Assembly (NCBI RefSeq): GCF_024220585.1
Contig: NZ_JAMXKF010000008.1
Location: forward strand, 248,001-312,000
DNA from: Dyadobacter diqingensis
GTDB lineage: Bacteria; Bacteroidota; Bacteroidia; Cytophagales; Spirosomataceae
Length of the DNA stretch: 64,000 nucleotides
Reading direction: 5' to 3'
Below are positions 18,847-26,814 of this stretch, piece by piece (position 1 is the first letter of the stretch; every line of letters starts with the position of its first letter). The notes under the pieces were generated by a model. That model saw nothing but the letters and a program-made list of their open reading frames with translations. It ran no database searches and was not told the DNA's origin. The translations under genes were made by a program, and so were the position numbers.

Positions 18847-19323
18847 CTAGCGTAATCTGTTTGATTGTTGTACCGTACGTTCATCCTTGCGGATAAAGCG
18901 GTTAGCAACCACGTTAGCCAACATGGCAGCGACAAGTCCGTAGAAACCAATGGTATAATTACCAGGCGTTTGCGGATCAAATAACTTGGCTGTTTTGTAA
19001 AATGTAAGGTAAATAACCAGACCAAGCGTTGTACTCATCAGGATCGAGTTTACTGCACACAAAGCGGATTGTAAAACACGATTACGGAATTTGATGATCG
19101 CAAATGCAGCTACTGCTGCGATCAAAATCGCCAGAACCAATAGATAAAGCACAGAGTCAACCTGCGATTGTACGGCGTTAATCTGGTGCGTTAGTTTTAA
19201 TGCGGTAAGTGAGGCCTTCTGCTCTCCGGCAACAGATATTTTATCCCAAATAGGAAATGACACAAAAATGCCCATCCCGATTACTGTAATGGCCAGGAAA
19301 ATAGATTGAATGCGTTGCAACAT
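18847..19323 (-). CDS. DUF4293 family membrane protein
   Basis: A 158-aa inner-membrane protein with four hydrophobic segments, beginning MLQRIQSIFLAITVIGM, the start typical of the Bacteroidota-specific DUF4293 family. Basic residues after the last helix (about residues 140-158) place the C-terminus in the cytoplasm. The function of the family is unknown. An exact -7 element lies at 19363-19370 on its strand. Convergent with kdsD on one side; rimO ends 87 bases upstream on the same strand. Confidence 0.8.
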   Translation of the reverse strand: MLQRIQSIFLAITVIGMGIFVSFPIWDKISVAGEQKASLTALKLTHQINAVQSQVDSVLYLLVLAILIAAVAAFAIIKFRNRVLQSALCAVNSILMSTTLGLVIYLTFYKTAKLFDPQTPGNYTIGFYGLVAAMLANVVANRFIRKDERTVQQSNRLR

Positions 19324-19362
19324 GTTTTTGTAATAATTATTGTTTTACGGAATCTGGTCTTA

Positions 19363-19370
19363 CAAAATTA
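19363..19370 (-). promoter_or_regulatory. Candidate -7 element for the DUF4293 gene
   Basis: On the minus strand the sequence is TAATTTTG, an exact TAnnTTTG, 39 bases before the ATG at 19323. Confidence 0.4.
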
Positions 19371-19410
19371 GTAAAGACAAAGATTATGAAAAATTTTACG
19401 AATAGAATCG

Positions 19411-20721
19411 TTACTCAACAACATCCCCATACAAATCAAATTCTTCTGCGGCGTTGATTTTGACGTTGGCAAAATCGCCCAGACGAACGTATTGACTTGC
19501 CGGGATCAGCACTTCGTTATCCACTTCCGGTGAATCAAATTCAGTACGGCCAATGAAATGTCCGCCTTCTTTGCGGTCAAAAAGTACTTTGTATGTACTG
19601 CCGATTTTTTGCTGGTTCAATTCATGTGAAATTCCCTGCTGAAGTTCCATGATCACATCGGCACGTTCCTGCTTGATCTCAGCCGGAATATCATCAGGCA
19701 TCGAGAAGGAATGTGTATTATCCTCATGTGAATATTGGAAGGCACCCAGACGGTCGAAACGCATTTTTTCAACAAACTCGTACGTTTCATCAAAAAGTGC
19801 TTCTGTTTCTCCCGGATGGCCTACGATCAAGGTCGTGCGCAAAGCGATTCCGGGCACTTTATCACGGATGGTGTTAATCAGGTCTTCCGTTTTTTCACGG
19901 GTAATACCTCTGCGCATCGATTTCAGAATTTCCGTAGAACCTGATTGCAATGGCATGTCGAGATATTTACAGATGTTGCTGCGTTCACGCATCACATCCA
20001 GAACGTCCATCGGGAAGCCAGCCGGATATGCATATTGCAGCCTGATCCACTCAATACCCTCCACATCGGAAAGCTGAGCCATCAGATCGGATAAATTTCT
20101 TTTTTTGTAAATATCAAGACCGTAATAAGTAAGATCCTGAGCGATCAGAATAAGCTCTTTCGTGCCGCGTTTGGCGAGAGATTTTGCTTCTTTTACCAGT
20201 TCGTCGATCGGACGGGAGACATGTCCTCCACGCATAATGGGAATAGCACAAAAACTGCAAGGCCTGTCGCAGCCTTCTGCAATTTTCAAATAGGCATAGT
20301 GAGAAGGTGTTGTTAACAAACGTTCACCAACCAGCTCATGTTTGTAATCGGCCTTCAAAGTTTTGAGCAAACGTGGAAGTTCGTTGGTGCCAAACCATGC
20401 ATCCACGGTTGGTATTTCCACAGAAAGCTCGTCTTTGTAACGGTGCGATAAACATCCGGTCACGTACACTTTATCCACAATACCGGCTGCTTTTGCATCC
20501 GCATAACGCAGGATTGTATTGATGGATTCTTCCTTGGCATTGTCAATAAAGCCACAGGTGTTGATCACCACAATCTGGGAATTATCCTTTTTTGATTCAT
20601 GAGCAACATCGAATCCGTTACCCTTCAACTGGGTATATAAAACTTCTGAGTCTACCAGGTTTTTTGAGCAACCCAGTGTAACGATATTTACTTTATTGGT
20701 ACGTATTCCTTTGGTTTTCAT
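19411..20721 (-). CDS. rimO: Ribosomal protein S12 methylthiotransferase RimO
   Basis: Radical-SAM enzyme that adds a methylthio group to the conserved Asp of ribosomal protein S12. The 436-aa chain has the N-terminal UPF0004 domain (VNIVTLGCSKNLVDSEVL, NTCGFIDNAKEES, VTGCLSHRY giving the three cluster Cys), the radical-SAM motif CDRPCSFCAIPIMRG (CxxxCxxC), and a C-terminal TRAM domain (about 375-436). The CSKN signature and SFCAIP distinguish it from MiaB. An upstream gap of about 150 bases carries a dispersed repeat copy and a GAACTTTG -7-like stretch near 20840. Confidence 0.95.
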   Translation of the reverse strand: MKTKGIRTNKVNIVTLGCSKNLVDSEVLYTQLKGNGFDVAHESKKDNSQIVVINTCGFIDNAKEESINTILRYADAKAAGIVDKVYVTGCLSHRYKDELSVEIPTVDAWFGTNELPRLLKTLKADYKHELVGERLLTTPSHYAYLKIAEGCDRPCSFCAIPIMRGGHVSRPIDELVKEAKSLAKRGTKELILIAQDLTYYGLDIYKKRNLSDLMAQLSDVEGIEWIRLQYAYPAGFPMDVLDVMRERSNICKYLDMPLQSGSTEILKSMRRGITREKTEDLINTIRDKVPGIALRTTLIVGHPGETEALFDETYEFVEKMRFDRLGAFQYSHEDNTHSFSMPDDIPAEIKQERADVIMELQQGISHELNQQKIGSTYKVLFDRKEGGHFIGRTEFDSPEVDNEVLIPASQYVRLGDFANVKINAAEEFDLYGDVVE

Positions 20722-20727
20722 AGGATG

Positions 20728-20758
20728 TAGCTATCGGCAGTCCGCTTTTAGCTATTAG
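20728..20758. repeat. Degenerate dispersed repeat, TAGCTATCGGC type (copy B)
   Basis: The phrase TAGCTATCGGCAGTCCGC followed by TTTTAGCTATTAG sits just upstream of rimO. It shares its composition and AGCT-spaced pattern with the copies at 10171, 60217 and 60328. Confidence 0.4.
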
Positions 20759-20873
20759 TTTTTATTGGATAGTTATTCAAAAATCAACCGGAGATTACAA
20801 ATAAATCCTGTGAAGTAGTTGATAATGAACGGTCAAACGGGGTGCAAAGTTCGTGAAAATTTAAATGATAATG

Positions 20874-21497
20874 CTACTTTATTAGCGGAAATCCTTTGAT
20901 TGTCATCTTAAACGGAATTTTTTTGAAATATTCCTGTATCGCCCAGATACCCGGCATGCGATCGGTTAAAATAAAAGATTCTCCATTTGCAAGGGAATAG
21001 ATGTAATGGCCAAACTGCATTTTCGCGCCGTTTGTGATCATTTCTATATGCCTGATATCACCCTCGCCAAGGGTGTAAGTTTTCTCGGGAAAATCAATCT
21101 CAACAATTTTTTCCTCGGGGTGATAAGTGACTCTTATATCTTTGGTGTGATGCCAGTAAATTAAGTCCAGATAGAGGTACCATGCTGCGAAACCGAGCAT
21201 AAGCAAGGAAATTAAAATCAATGAAGCCGGATTTTTCCAGTCGTACAAATAAACCGAAGGAGAGAAAGTATCCGGGACTTTACTAAGCATGTATAACCCT
21301 GACAGTCCGATAAAATATAAAAAGAGATTGTCAAACTTGGTAAAATATGGAAAAGCCTTTATCTGGTAAGACCGGGAAAGTTTTAAAGGCGAGTACTTTC
21401 CAACGGTATTCTCGGAATATCTTAGCAATCGCCAGATCACCAGGCCAAATATTCCGAAAAGAAAAGCGATAAGCAGTAATGAATCCGTCTTGTTCAT
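20874..21497 (-). CDS. Membrane protein of unknown function
   Basis: Predicted 207-aa inner-membrane protein; I do not recognise a family. Hydrophobic segments lie at about residues 5-23, 55-72 and 86-108, followed by a soluble domain of about 90 residues that alternates beta-strand-like hydrophobic and charged positions (IRVTYHPEEKIVEIDFPE), reminiscent of a PH-like or YcxB-type domain. The open frame extends 11 codons further to a TTG at 21530, but that TTG lies inside a -7-like TATTTTGG on the same strand, so translation most likely begins at the ATG at 21495-21497. The gene is downstream of the ftsY terminator and has its own promoter. No function is proposed. Confidence 0.72.
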   Translation of the reverse strand: MNKTDSLLLIAFLFGIFGLVIWRLLRYSENTVGKYSPLKLSRSYQIKAFPYFTKFDNLFLYFIGLSGLYMLSKVPDTFSPSVYLYDWKNPASLILISLLMLGFAAWYLYLDLIYWHHTKDIRVTYHPEEKIVEIDFPEKTYTLGEGDIRHIEMITNGAKMQFGHYIYSLANGESFILTDRMPGIWAIQEYFKKIPFKMTIKGFPLIK

Positions 21498-21526
21498 AAC
21501 AACAGTGTCATTTGATGAACGATCGT

Positions 21527-21534
21527 CCAAAATA
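21527..21534 (-). promoter_or_regulatory. Candidate -7 element for the membrane protein gene
   Basis: Minus-strand TATTTTGG matches TAnnTTTG at 7 of 8 positions and lies 30 bases before the ATG at 21497. Its position argues against the longer TTG start. Confidence 0.35.
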
Positions 21535-21554
21535 ACTTTTTGCTGTTTATGAAA

Positions 21555-21581
21555 AAAGCCGCAAATGAATGAAGCGGCTTT
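21555..21581 (-). terminator. Terminator after ftsY
   Basis: AAAGCCGC and GCGGCTTT (21555-21562, 21574-21581) form an 8-bp stem with an 11-base loop. Read on the minus strand it is followed by TTTTTTC. Confidence 0.75.
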
Positions 21582-21602
21582 AAACGGTATGAGTGGTTAA
21601 AA

Positions 21603-22562
21603 TCAAATCTTTTTGAAGAGAGAATCGACAAATTCACCGCGGTCAAAAACCTGTAAGTCTTCCATTTTCTCCCCTACGCCAATGTATTTGATCGGAATTT
21701 TAAATTCGTCGGAGATACCGATCACGACACCGCCTTTGGCTGTGCCATCCAGTTTGGTAATGGCAAGCGCAGTGATTTCTGCCACCTTTGTAAATTCACG
21801 GGCCTGAATAACCGCGTTTTGCCCGGTACTTCCGTCCAGCACGAGAAGGACCTCGTGTGGCGCATCCGGAATAATTTTTTGCATTACCCGTTTAATCTTC
21901 GAAAGTTCGTTCATCAGATTGACTTTCGTGTGCAGCCTGCCCGCCGTATCAATAATAATAACATCAGCATTGATTTCCATTCCGCGTTTCAGGGCATCGT
22001 AGGCAACCGCAGAAGGATCTGTGTTCATGCCGTGGTCAATCACAGGCACATCAACACGTTTTCCCCAAAGTTTCAACTGTTCAACCGCCGCCGCTCTGAA
22101 CGTATCCGCCGCTCCTAAAACCACTTTGTGGCCTCTGGTGTGAAACTGATGCGCCAGTTTTCCAATCGTTGTTGTTTTCCCGACGCCGTTCACACCCACC
22201 ACCATGATAACATAGGGCTTTGGCAAATGTTCGGTTTCAAAACTATCGGTAACATCAACAGATTTATTTTCAGTCAAAAGTGCCGCGATTTCTTCACGCA
22301 GAATAACGTCAAGCTCACTGGCATTTGCATATTTGTCACGCGCAACACGCGCTTCAATACGCTGAATAATTTTAACGGTTGTTTCAACACCTACATCCGA
22401 GCTTACAAGAATATCTTCCAGTTCGTCCAGTACGTCCTCGTCAATAGTAGTTTTCCCTACAATAGCACGGGATAGTTTGCCGAAGAAACTGTCTTTGGTT
22501 TTTTCAAGACCTTTGTCCAAAGTCTCCTTTTTTTCTTTTGAAAAAAACCCAAATAAACTCAT
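21603..22562 (-). CDS. ftsY: Signal recognition particle receptor FtsY
   Basis: SRP-type GTPase that docks ribosome-SRP complexes at the membrane. The 319-aa protein has a short N-terminal region beginning MSLFGFFSKEKKETLDKG, an N domain, and the G domain with P-loop VVGVNGVGKTTTIGKLAHQ (about 118-136), ADTFRAAAVEQL, DTAGRLHTKVNLM and ITKLDGTAKGG. As in other Bacteroidota the acidic A domain is nearly absent, so membrane binding relies on the short N-terminal helix. It follows DUF4295 and rpmG on the same strand, with a hairpin between that may attenuate readthrough. Confidence 0.96.
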   Translation of the reverse strand: MSLFGFFSKEKKETLDKGLEKTKDSFFGKLSRAIVGKTTIDEDVLDELEDILVSSDVGVETTVKIIQRIEARVARDKYANASELDVILREEIAALLTENKSVDVTDSFETEHLPKPYVIMVVGVNGVGKTTTIGKLAHQFHTRGHKVVLGAADTFRAAAVEQLKLWGKRVDVPVIDHGMNTDPSAVAYDALKRGMEINADVIIIDTAGRLHTKVNLMNELSKIKRVMQKIIPDAPHEVLLVLDGSTGQNAVIQAREFTKVAEITALAITKLDGTAKGGVVIGISDEFKIPIKYIGVGEKMEDLQVFDRGEFVDSLFKKI

Positions 22563-22657
22563 AGTCAGATGTATAGGTTAAAATCGAAAATTGTTAGTAT
22601 GCGCGAAGAGTTATATTTCAGCCGCATGAATATTTTTACAACCCAAAAATAAAACAA

Positions 22658-22679
22658 AAAAGTCCCTCGTGGGACTTTT
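22658..22679 (-). terminator. Terminator or attenuator between the DUF4295 gene and ftsY
   Basis: AAAAGTCCC (22658-22666), a TCGT loop and GGGACTTTT (22671-22679) form a 9-bp stem. On the minus strand a T run (TTTTTTG) follows, giving a strong intrinsic terminator. Confidence 0.75.
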
Positions 22680-22725
22680 CGGGCAATCTATATTAAAAGC
22701 TTCGGAAACATAAGGGGCTTATACC

Positions 22726-22878
22726 TTAGTTTTTCAAAGCATTTTGTACACCTTCTACGGGTACCATTTCTTCTTTGAAGGTCCAGGCTCCTGTTTTTGG
22801 AGACTTAACGGCTTTAATCACTTTGGCAAATGATTTACCGCCTTCTTTTTTCAGGGTAGCAACTACTTTCTTTGCCAT
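22726..22878 (-). CDS. DUF4295 family protein, ribosome-linked small protein
   Basis: A 50-aa basic protein starting MAKKVVATLKKEGGKSFAKV and ending VQNALKN. It matches DUF4295, a tiny Bacteroidota family regularly encoded beside rpmG, and was found by reading the gap between rpmG and ftsY. The composition (Lys-rich, a single Trp, no Cys) and location suggest a ribosome-associated role, which is inference. It lies 93 bases after rpmG on the same strand and is followed by a terminator. Confidence 0.85.
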   Translation of the reverse strand: MAKKVVATLKKEGGKSFAKVIKAVKSPKTGAWTFKEEMVPVEGVQNALKN

Positions 22879-22971
22879 GTCTGTATATAGTTAATATGTT
22901 ATTGTATATGTTAACTGCTATTGTAATTACGACATATCATTAACCTAACGGTTAATTAACATTGAAAGTAA

Positions 22972-23154
22972 TTACTTAATCTCTTTATGAAGAGTATAAC
23001 GTCTCAGGAAAGAATTGAATTTTTTCAATTCCATACGGCTAGGCGTATTTTTCCGATTTTTTGTCGTTACGTAACGTGACATTCCTGGTACACCCGATTC
23101 TTTCTGTTCGGTGCATTCCAATATAACCTGTACTCTATTACCTTTCTTAGCCAT
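22972..23154 (-). CDS. rpmG: 50S ribosomal protein L33
   Basis: A 60-aa large-subunit protein starting MAKKGNRVQVILECTEQ and ending RRYTLHKEIK, with the family signature YVTTKNRKNTPSRMELKKF. Only one Cys remains (ECTEQK), and the two C-terminal zinc-ribbon Cys are replaced, so this is a zinc-independent (C-minus) L33. In many Bacteroidota rpmB (L28) precedes rpmG; here the 289 bases upstream hold no L28 gene, and rpmG has its own -7 element at 23184-23191. Confidence 0.95.
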   Translation of the reverse strand: MAKKGNRVQVILECTEQKESGVPGMSRYVTTKNRKNTPSRMELKKFNSFLRRYTLHKEIK

Positions 23155-23183
23155 TACTTTACATCGTTTTACAAATAGGACTG

Positions 23184-23191
23184 CAAAAGTA
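23184..23191 (-). promoter_or_regulatory. Candidate -7 element for rpmG-DUF4295
   Basis: Minus-strand TACTTTTG, an exact TAnnTTTG, 30 bases before the rpmG ATG. The remaining upstream region to 23443 is very AT-rich and gene-free. Confidence 0.5.
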
Positions 23192-23443
23192 AGAAGATTT
23201 CATATTATTTAAAAAACATATTTCAAATAAAATTTAGATAAATAATAAATTTAAAGAATTTACGCTTAAATTATATGATGTAATGTACTGAAAATCAATA
23301 AAATAAATCCAATATTAAATTTTACTAATTTTACGATTTCCAATATACAGTAGGAAAATCTAACACAAACTTGCTTTCTTCGTGTAGTGATTAGACGTGA
23401 AAATCGATAATCGGGCGGAATTACTTAAAATTTGTTTAAAAAA

Positions 23444-23974
23444 ATGGCACTTAAAAAATGTACTTCTCTGGCAATTATTGCCATAGCTGCATCAATTTGG
23501 ATCGGCTGTTCCTCCAAAGAGGATAAAGCCAAGTATGACAACTTCTATGGTTCCGGAAGTAAGGCGCGTGAAGAAGCTGCGCTTACGGTACTTCAGGCTG
23601 AAAAAAGAAATACCCCTGCCCCTGTGCAAACTTCTACGGAAGCCAAACCTGCTGGCGACTCAACCAAAGCTGCTCCTGCGACAGATACTACGGCTGTTGC
23701 ACCTGCTGCAAAACCTGCTCGTAAGGCAGTACCGGCAGAAGTATCGGCTTTGCTTAATAAACATGCATGTCTTGCCTGCCACAATCCTTATGAAAAGGTG
23801 ATTGGGCCTGCTTATGCAGAAGTGTCAAAAAAGAAATATTCGGTAGATCAGATCGTGGAATTGGTGCACGCACCGAAGCCTGAGCACTGGCCTGGTTACC
23901 CTCCTATGGCTCCAATGGCGCACGTTCCTAAGGCAGACATCGCTGTCATTGCTACCTGGATTAACTCGCTGTAA
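23444..23974 (+). CDS. Lipoprotein c-type cytochrome
   Basis: Predicted periplasm-facing lipoprotein of 176 aa with one haem c. The signal segment ends in a lipobox, SIWIGCSSKED. An Ala/Pro/Thr-rich linker (about residues 50-100) tethers a compact cytochrome c domain with the haem motif HACLACHNP (CLACH) and a distal Met in GYPPMAPMAHVPK, followed by a final helix DIAVIATWINSL. It resembles the cytochrome c551/c552 class of small electron carriers. A TTG at 23432 would add four residues, but it lies in a -7-like TAAAATTTG, so the ATG at 23444 is preferred. No oxidase or reductase gene is adjacent, so its partner is unknown. Confidence 0.88.
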   Translation: MALKKCTSLAIIAIAASIWIGCSSKEDKAKYDNFYGSGSKAREEAALTVLQAEKRNTPAPVQTSTEAKPAGDSTKAAPATDTTAVAPAAKPARKAVPAEVSALLNKHACLACHNPYEKVIGPAYAEVSKKKYSVDQIVELVHAPKPEHWPGYPPMAPMAHVPKADIAVIATWINSL

Positions 23975-24000
23975 GTTTTAAATCAAGGAGTTTATCATAT

Positions 24001-24037
24001 AAAAAACGGGTCGTTCATATGGTGGACGACCCGTTTT
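24001..24037. terminator. Terminator after the cytochrome c gene
   Basis: Arms AAAAACGGGTCGT (24001-24013) and ACGACCCGTTTTT (24025-24037), perfect 13 bp, with a T run directly abutting the gatB promoter element. Confidence 0.85.
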
Positions 24038-24038
24038 T

Positions 24039-24046
24039 GTATCTTT
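24039..24046 (+). promoter_or_regulatory. Candidate -7 element for gatB
   Basis: TATCTTTG, an exact TAnnTTTG, begins one base after the terminator and lies 21 bases before the gatB ATG. The upstream promoter half would therefore overlap the terminator stem. Confidence 0.5.
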
Positions 24047-24067
24047 GCTGAAGAATTTGTAACCAAT

Positions 24068-25561
24068 ATGACTGAAAGCATAATCAATCCATCGGACGTG
24101 ACCGAAGAACTTATTGCCTCTTATGAAACTGTAATTGGCCTTGAAGTGCATTGCCAATTATTAACCGAGTCGAAATTATTTGCTCAGGATTTCAATCGTT
24201 TTGGTGCTGAACCAAATACCAATATAGGGCCGTTGACGCTGGCTTTGCCGGGTACGTTGCCCAAACTGAATAAAAAAGCTGTGGAATATGCGGTCCGTAT
24301 GGGATTGGCCTGTGGCTGTTCTATCAGTAGACGCACTATTTTTGACAGGAAAAATTATTTCTATCCGGATCTTCCAAAGGGTTATCAGATTTCGCAGGAT
24401 AAAAAACCGATTTGTGAAAACGGTGGTGTGACCATCTCTGTAAAATGCGCGGACGGTAAAACGTATGAAAAATTAATTCGTTTCCATCATATCCATTTGG
24501 AGGAGGATGCCGGGAAATCGGTTCATGACGGAAGTGATACGGATACACAGCTGGACTATAACCGCGCGGGCACGCCCCTGGTGGAAATGGTGTCGGAACC
24601 CGATCTGAGATCGGCGGAGGAAACAGGCGCATTCGTGACAGAAATCCGTCGATTGGTGCGTTATCTGCACATCAGCGATGGAAATATGGAAGAGGGTTCG
24701 CTTCGTTGTGATGTGAACGTTTCGCTAAGGAAAAAAGGTGAAACAAAACTCGGTACAAAGGTTGAAATCAAAAATATGAACTCCATCCGAAATATGATGC
24801 GGGCTATATCTTTTGAAACCCGCCGGCAAATTTCGATGCTGGAATCTGGTGAAGCCATTCAGCAGGAAACGAGAATGTTCGACGTTGAAAGCGGGCAAAC
24901 CTATGGCATGCGTGTAAAGGAAACGATGAACGATTATCGTTATTTCCCGGATCCTGACCTGAGCCCGGTTGTTATTTCGGAAGAATGGTTGGAGCAGATC
25001 ACGGCGGCTATGCCTGCCCTGCCGCAGGCACTGCGTGAAAAGTTTACCAAAGTATATGGCATTCCTGTTTATGACGCGTTGGTTCTGACAGACACGAGAG
25101 AAATGGCGCAGTATTTTGAAGATGTTTGCGCTAAAACTTCTGCCTACAAAGCGGCTTCAAACTGGCTGATGGGTTCTGTAAAGTCTTATGTCAATGACCA
25201 CGACGGCAATATCGAAGCATTCCCGGTTTCCGCTCAGACATTGGCTGAACTGATCGAACTTACCGAAACAAATGTGATCAGCAACTCGGTTGCTACGCAA
25301 AAAATATTCCCGATATTATTAAACGAGCCGGAACGTTCTCCAAAAGAGATCGCTACCACAAATAACTGGATTCAGAATAGCAATACAAACGAACTGGAAA
25401 CGTTGGTAGATCAGGTTATTGCCTCAATGCCGGATAAAGTGGCGGCTTACCGTAAAGGGAAAAAGGGCTTGCTGGGGCTTTTTGTAGGAGAAATTATGAA
25501 AAAATCCAACGGAGCTGCCGATCCTAAAATGGTAAATCAATTGTTGGCAGAAAAACTTTAA
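24068..25561 (+). CDS. gatB: Aspartyl/glutamyl-tRNA amidotransferase subunit B
   Basis: Subunit of GatCAB, which converts Glu-tRNA(Gln) and/or Asp-tRNA(Asn) to the amidated forms using ammonia from GatA. The 497-aa chain starts the family core with YETVIGLEVHCQLLTESKLF, followed by LALPGTLPKLNKKAVEYAVR, DLPKGYQISQ and the kinase-like region DYNRAGTPLVEMVSEPDLRS. The C-terminal GatB/YqeY domain (about 345-497) binds tRNA. gatA and gatC are not in the window, as is common in this phylum. Followed after 37 bases by the TlpA-like gene, possibly cotranscribed. Confidence 0.96.
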   Translation: MTESIINPSDVTEELIASYETVIGLEVHCQLLTESKLFAQDFNRFGAEPNTNIGPLTLALPGTLPKLNKKAVEYAVRMGLACGCSISRRTIFDRKNYFYPDLPKGYQISQDKKPICENGGVTISVKCADGKTYEKLIRFHHIHLEEDAGKSVHDGSDTDTQLDYNRAGTPLVEMVSEPDLRSAEETGAFVTEIRRLVRYLHISDGNMEEGSLRCDVNVSLRKKGETKLGTKVEIKNMNSIRNMMRAISFETRRQISMLESGEAIQQETRMFDVESGQTYGMRVKETMNDYRYFPDPDLSPVVISEEWLEQITAAMPALPQALREKFTKVYGIPVYDALVLTDTREMAQYFEDVCAKTSAYKAASNWLMGSVKSYVNDHDGNIEAFPVSAQTLAELIELTETNVISNSVATQKIFPILLNEPERSPKEIATTNNWIQNSNTNELETLVDQVIASMPDKVAAYRKGKKGLLGLFVGEIMKKSNGAADPKMVNQLLAEKL

Positions 25562-25598
25562 ACCATTTTTTAGTTAGGAGATATTTGCGAAGCAAACT

Positions 25599-26756
25599 AT
25601 GAAAAAATGCATTAAAACTGGCTTTTTTGTTTTAGGATTGGCTGTAACGGGTTTGTCTGTAATGGCGCAGGAGCAAATTTCTCCTAAATCATTTACGATC
25701 AATGGTAAAATAAAAAATGGTTCTGCGGGAGAAAAGGTTATCCTTTCTCAGTCGTTGATGACTGGCACTTCCTTGAAACTTGATTCTGCCAAACTGGCTG
25801 CCGACGGAACATTTTCTATCAAAGCAACCGAGAATGATGGTGGAAGTTTTTACATGCTGAATGTGGCGGATCGTCAGAAAATTGTCTTGCTTTCTGAAGG
25901 TGGAGAAACGTTTAACATCGTTGCCGACGGATTTGAGAAGGATAGCAAGGGCAATCCCGGAAAAACGCAAATCAGCGGTTCGAAAAATATGGAGTATTAT
26001 GCGAAACTGCTTGAATTGAACCAGACCATGGGTGCAAAGGTAGCCGTTTGGAATGAGGCTTATGCAACTGCTGAGGCTAAAAAAGATACCAAGAAAATTC
26101 AGGAAATACAGGTTGCTTATAAAAAGGCTGAAACGGAGCATTTGGATAAAATAAAGGCAATGATCCCGGAAATGGGAACTTCGCTGGTCGCTATTTTTAC
26201 AGCCAACAACTTTCTGAATCCGGAGGTTGATCTGGCATTATTGCAGGATGTTGCCCAGAAATTTGAAAATGTAAAACCGACGCCCAAGCTGGCAGAGGCA
26301 TTTATTGGTCAGATTAAGCGTATTAAAGGTATCTCCATCGGAGACGTAGCGCCTGATTTTACGTTGAATGACCCGGAAGGCAAGCCTGTCACGCTTTCGT
26401 CTTTAAGAGGTAAATTCGTTCTTATCGATTTTTGGGCGTCCTGGTGTGGTCCTTGTCGTCAGGAAAACCCAAATGTGGTGCGCATGTATGACAAGTTTAA
26501 AGACAAAGGATTTTCTATTTATGGCGTTTCGCTGGATAAAGAAGCCAATGCCTGGAAAGCTGCTATCAAAAAGGATAATCTGACCTGGCTGCATGGCTCG
26601 GACCTGAAATTCTGGAACTCGGTTGTAGCGCAGACTTATGGAGTAAGTGCAATTCCGGCAACCTATCTTCTGGATAAAGACGGAAAAGTGATTGCTAAAA
26701 ACCTGCGTGGCCCGGCACTTGAAGCCAAATTGACAGAACTTTTAGGAATGAAGTAA
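25599..26756 (+). CDS. TlpA-like thiol-disulfide oxidoreductase with DUF4369 domain
   Basis: Exported thioredoxin-fold protein of 385 aa. The signal peptide ends in SVMAQEQ (about residue 24). A DUF4369 beta-sandwich (about 30-130, FTINGKIKNGSAGEKVILS) precedes a helical linker (about 135-235) and a C-terminal AhpC/TSA-thioredoxin domain with the active site FWASWCGPCRQENP (CGPC) and a cis-Pro loop in VSAIPATYLLD. This architecture is widespread in Bacteroidota and is thought to reduce periplasmic disulfides, for example apo-cytochromes or envelope proteins. The nearby c-type cytochrome makes a link to cytochrome maturation possible but unproven. Confidence 0.92.
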   Translation: MKKCIKTGFFVLGLAVTGLSVMAQEQISPKSFTINGKIKNGSAGEKVILSQSLMTGTSLKLDSAKLAADGTFSIKATENDGGSFYMLNVADRQKIVLLSEGGETFNIVADGFEKDSKGNPGKTQISGSKNMEYYAKLLELNQTMGAKVAVWNEAYATAEAKKDTKKIQEIQVAYKKAETEHLDKIKAMIPEMGTSLVAIFTANNFLNPEVDLALLQDVAQKFENVKPTPKLAEAFIGQIKRIKGISIGDVAPDFTLNDPEGKPVTLSSLRGKFVLIDFWASWCGPCRQENPNVVRMYDKFKDKGFSIYGVSLDKEANAWKAAIKKDNLTWLHGSDLKFWNSVVAQTYGVSAIPATYLLDKDGKVIAKNLRGPALEAKLTELLGMK

Positions 26757-26782
26757 ATAAGGTCTTTATAAAATTGGTAAAG

Positions 26783-26805
26783 TGCCCGGAGATTTCTTCC
26801 GGGCA
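26783..26805. terminator. Terminator between the TlpA-like gene and the epimerase gene
   Basis: TGCCCGGA (26783-26790) and TCCGGGCA (26798-26805) form a perfect 8-bp stem with a 7-base loop, followed by TTTTTGCTTTT on the plus strand. Confidence 0.75.
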
Positions 26806-26814
26806 TTTTTGCTT

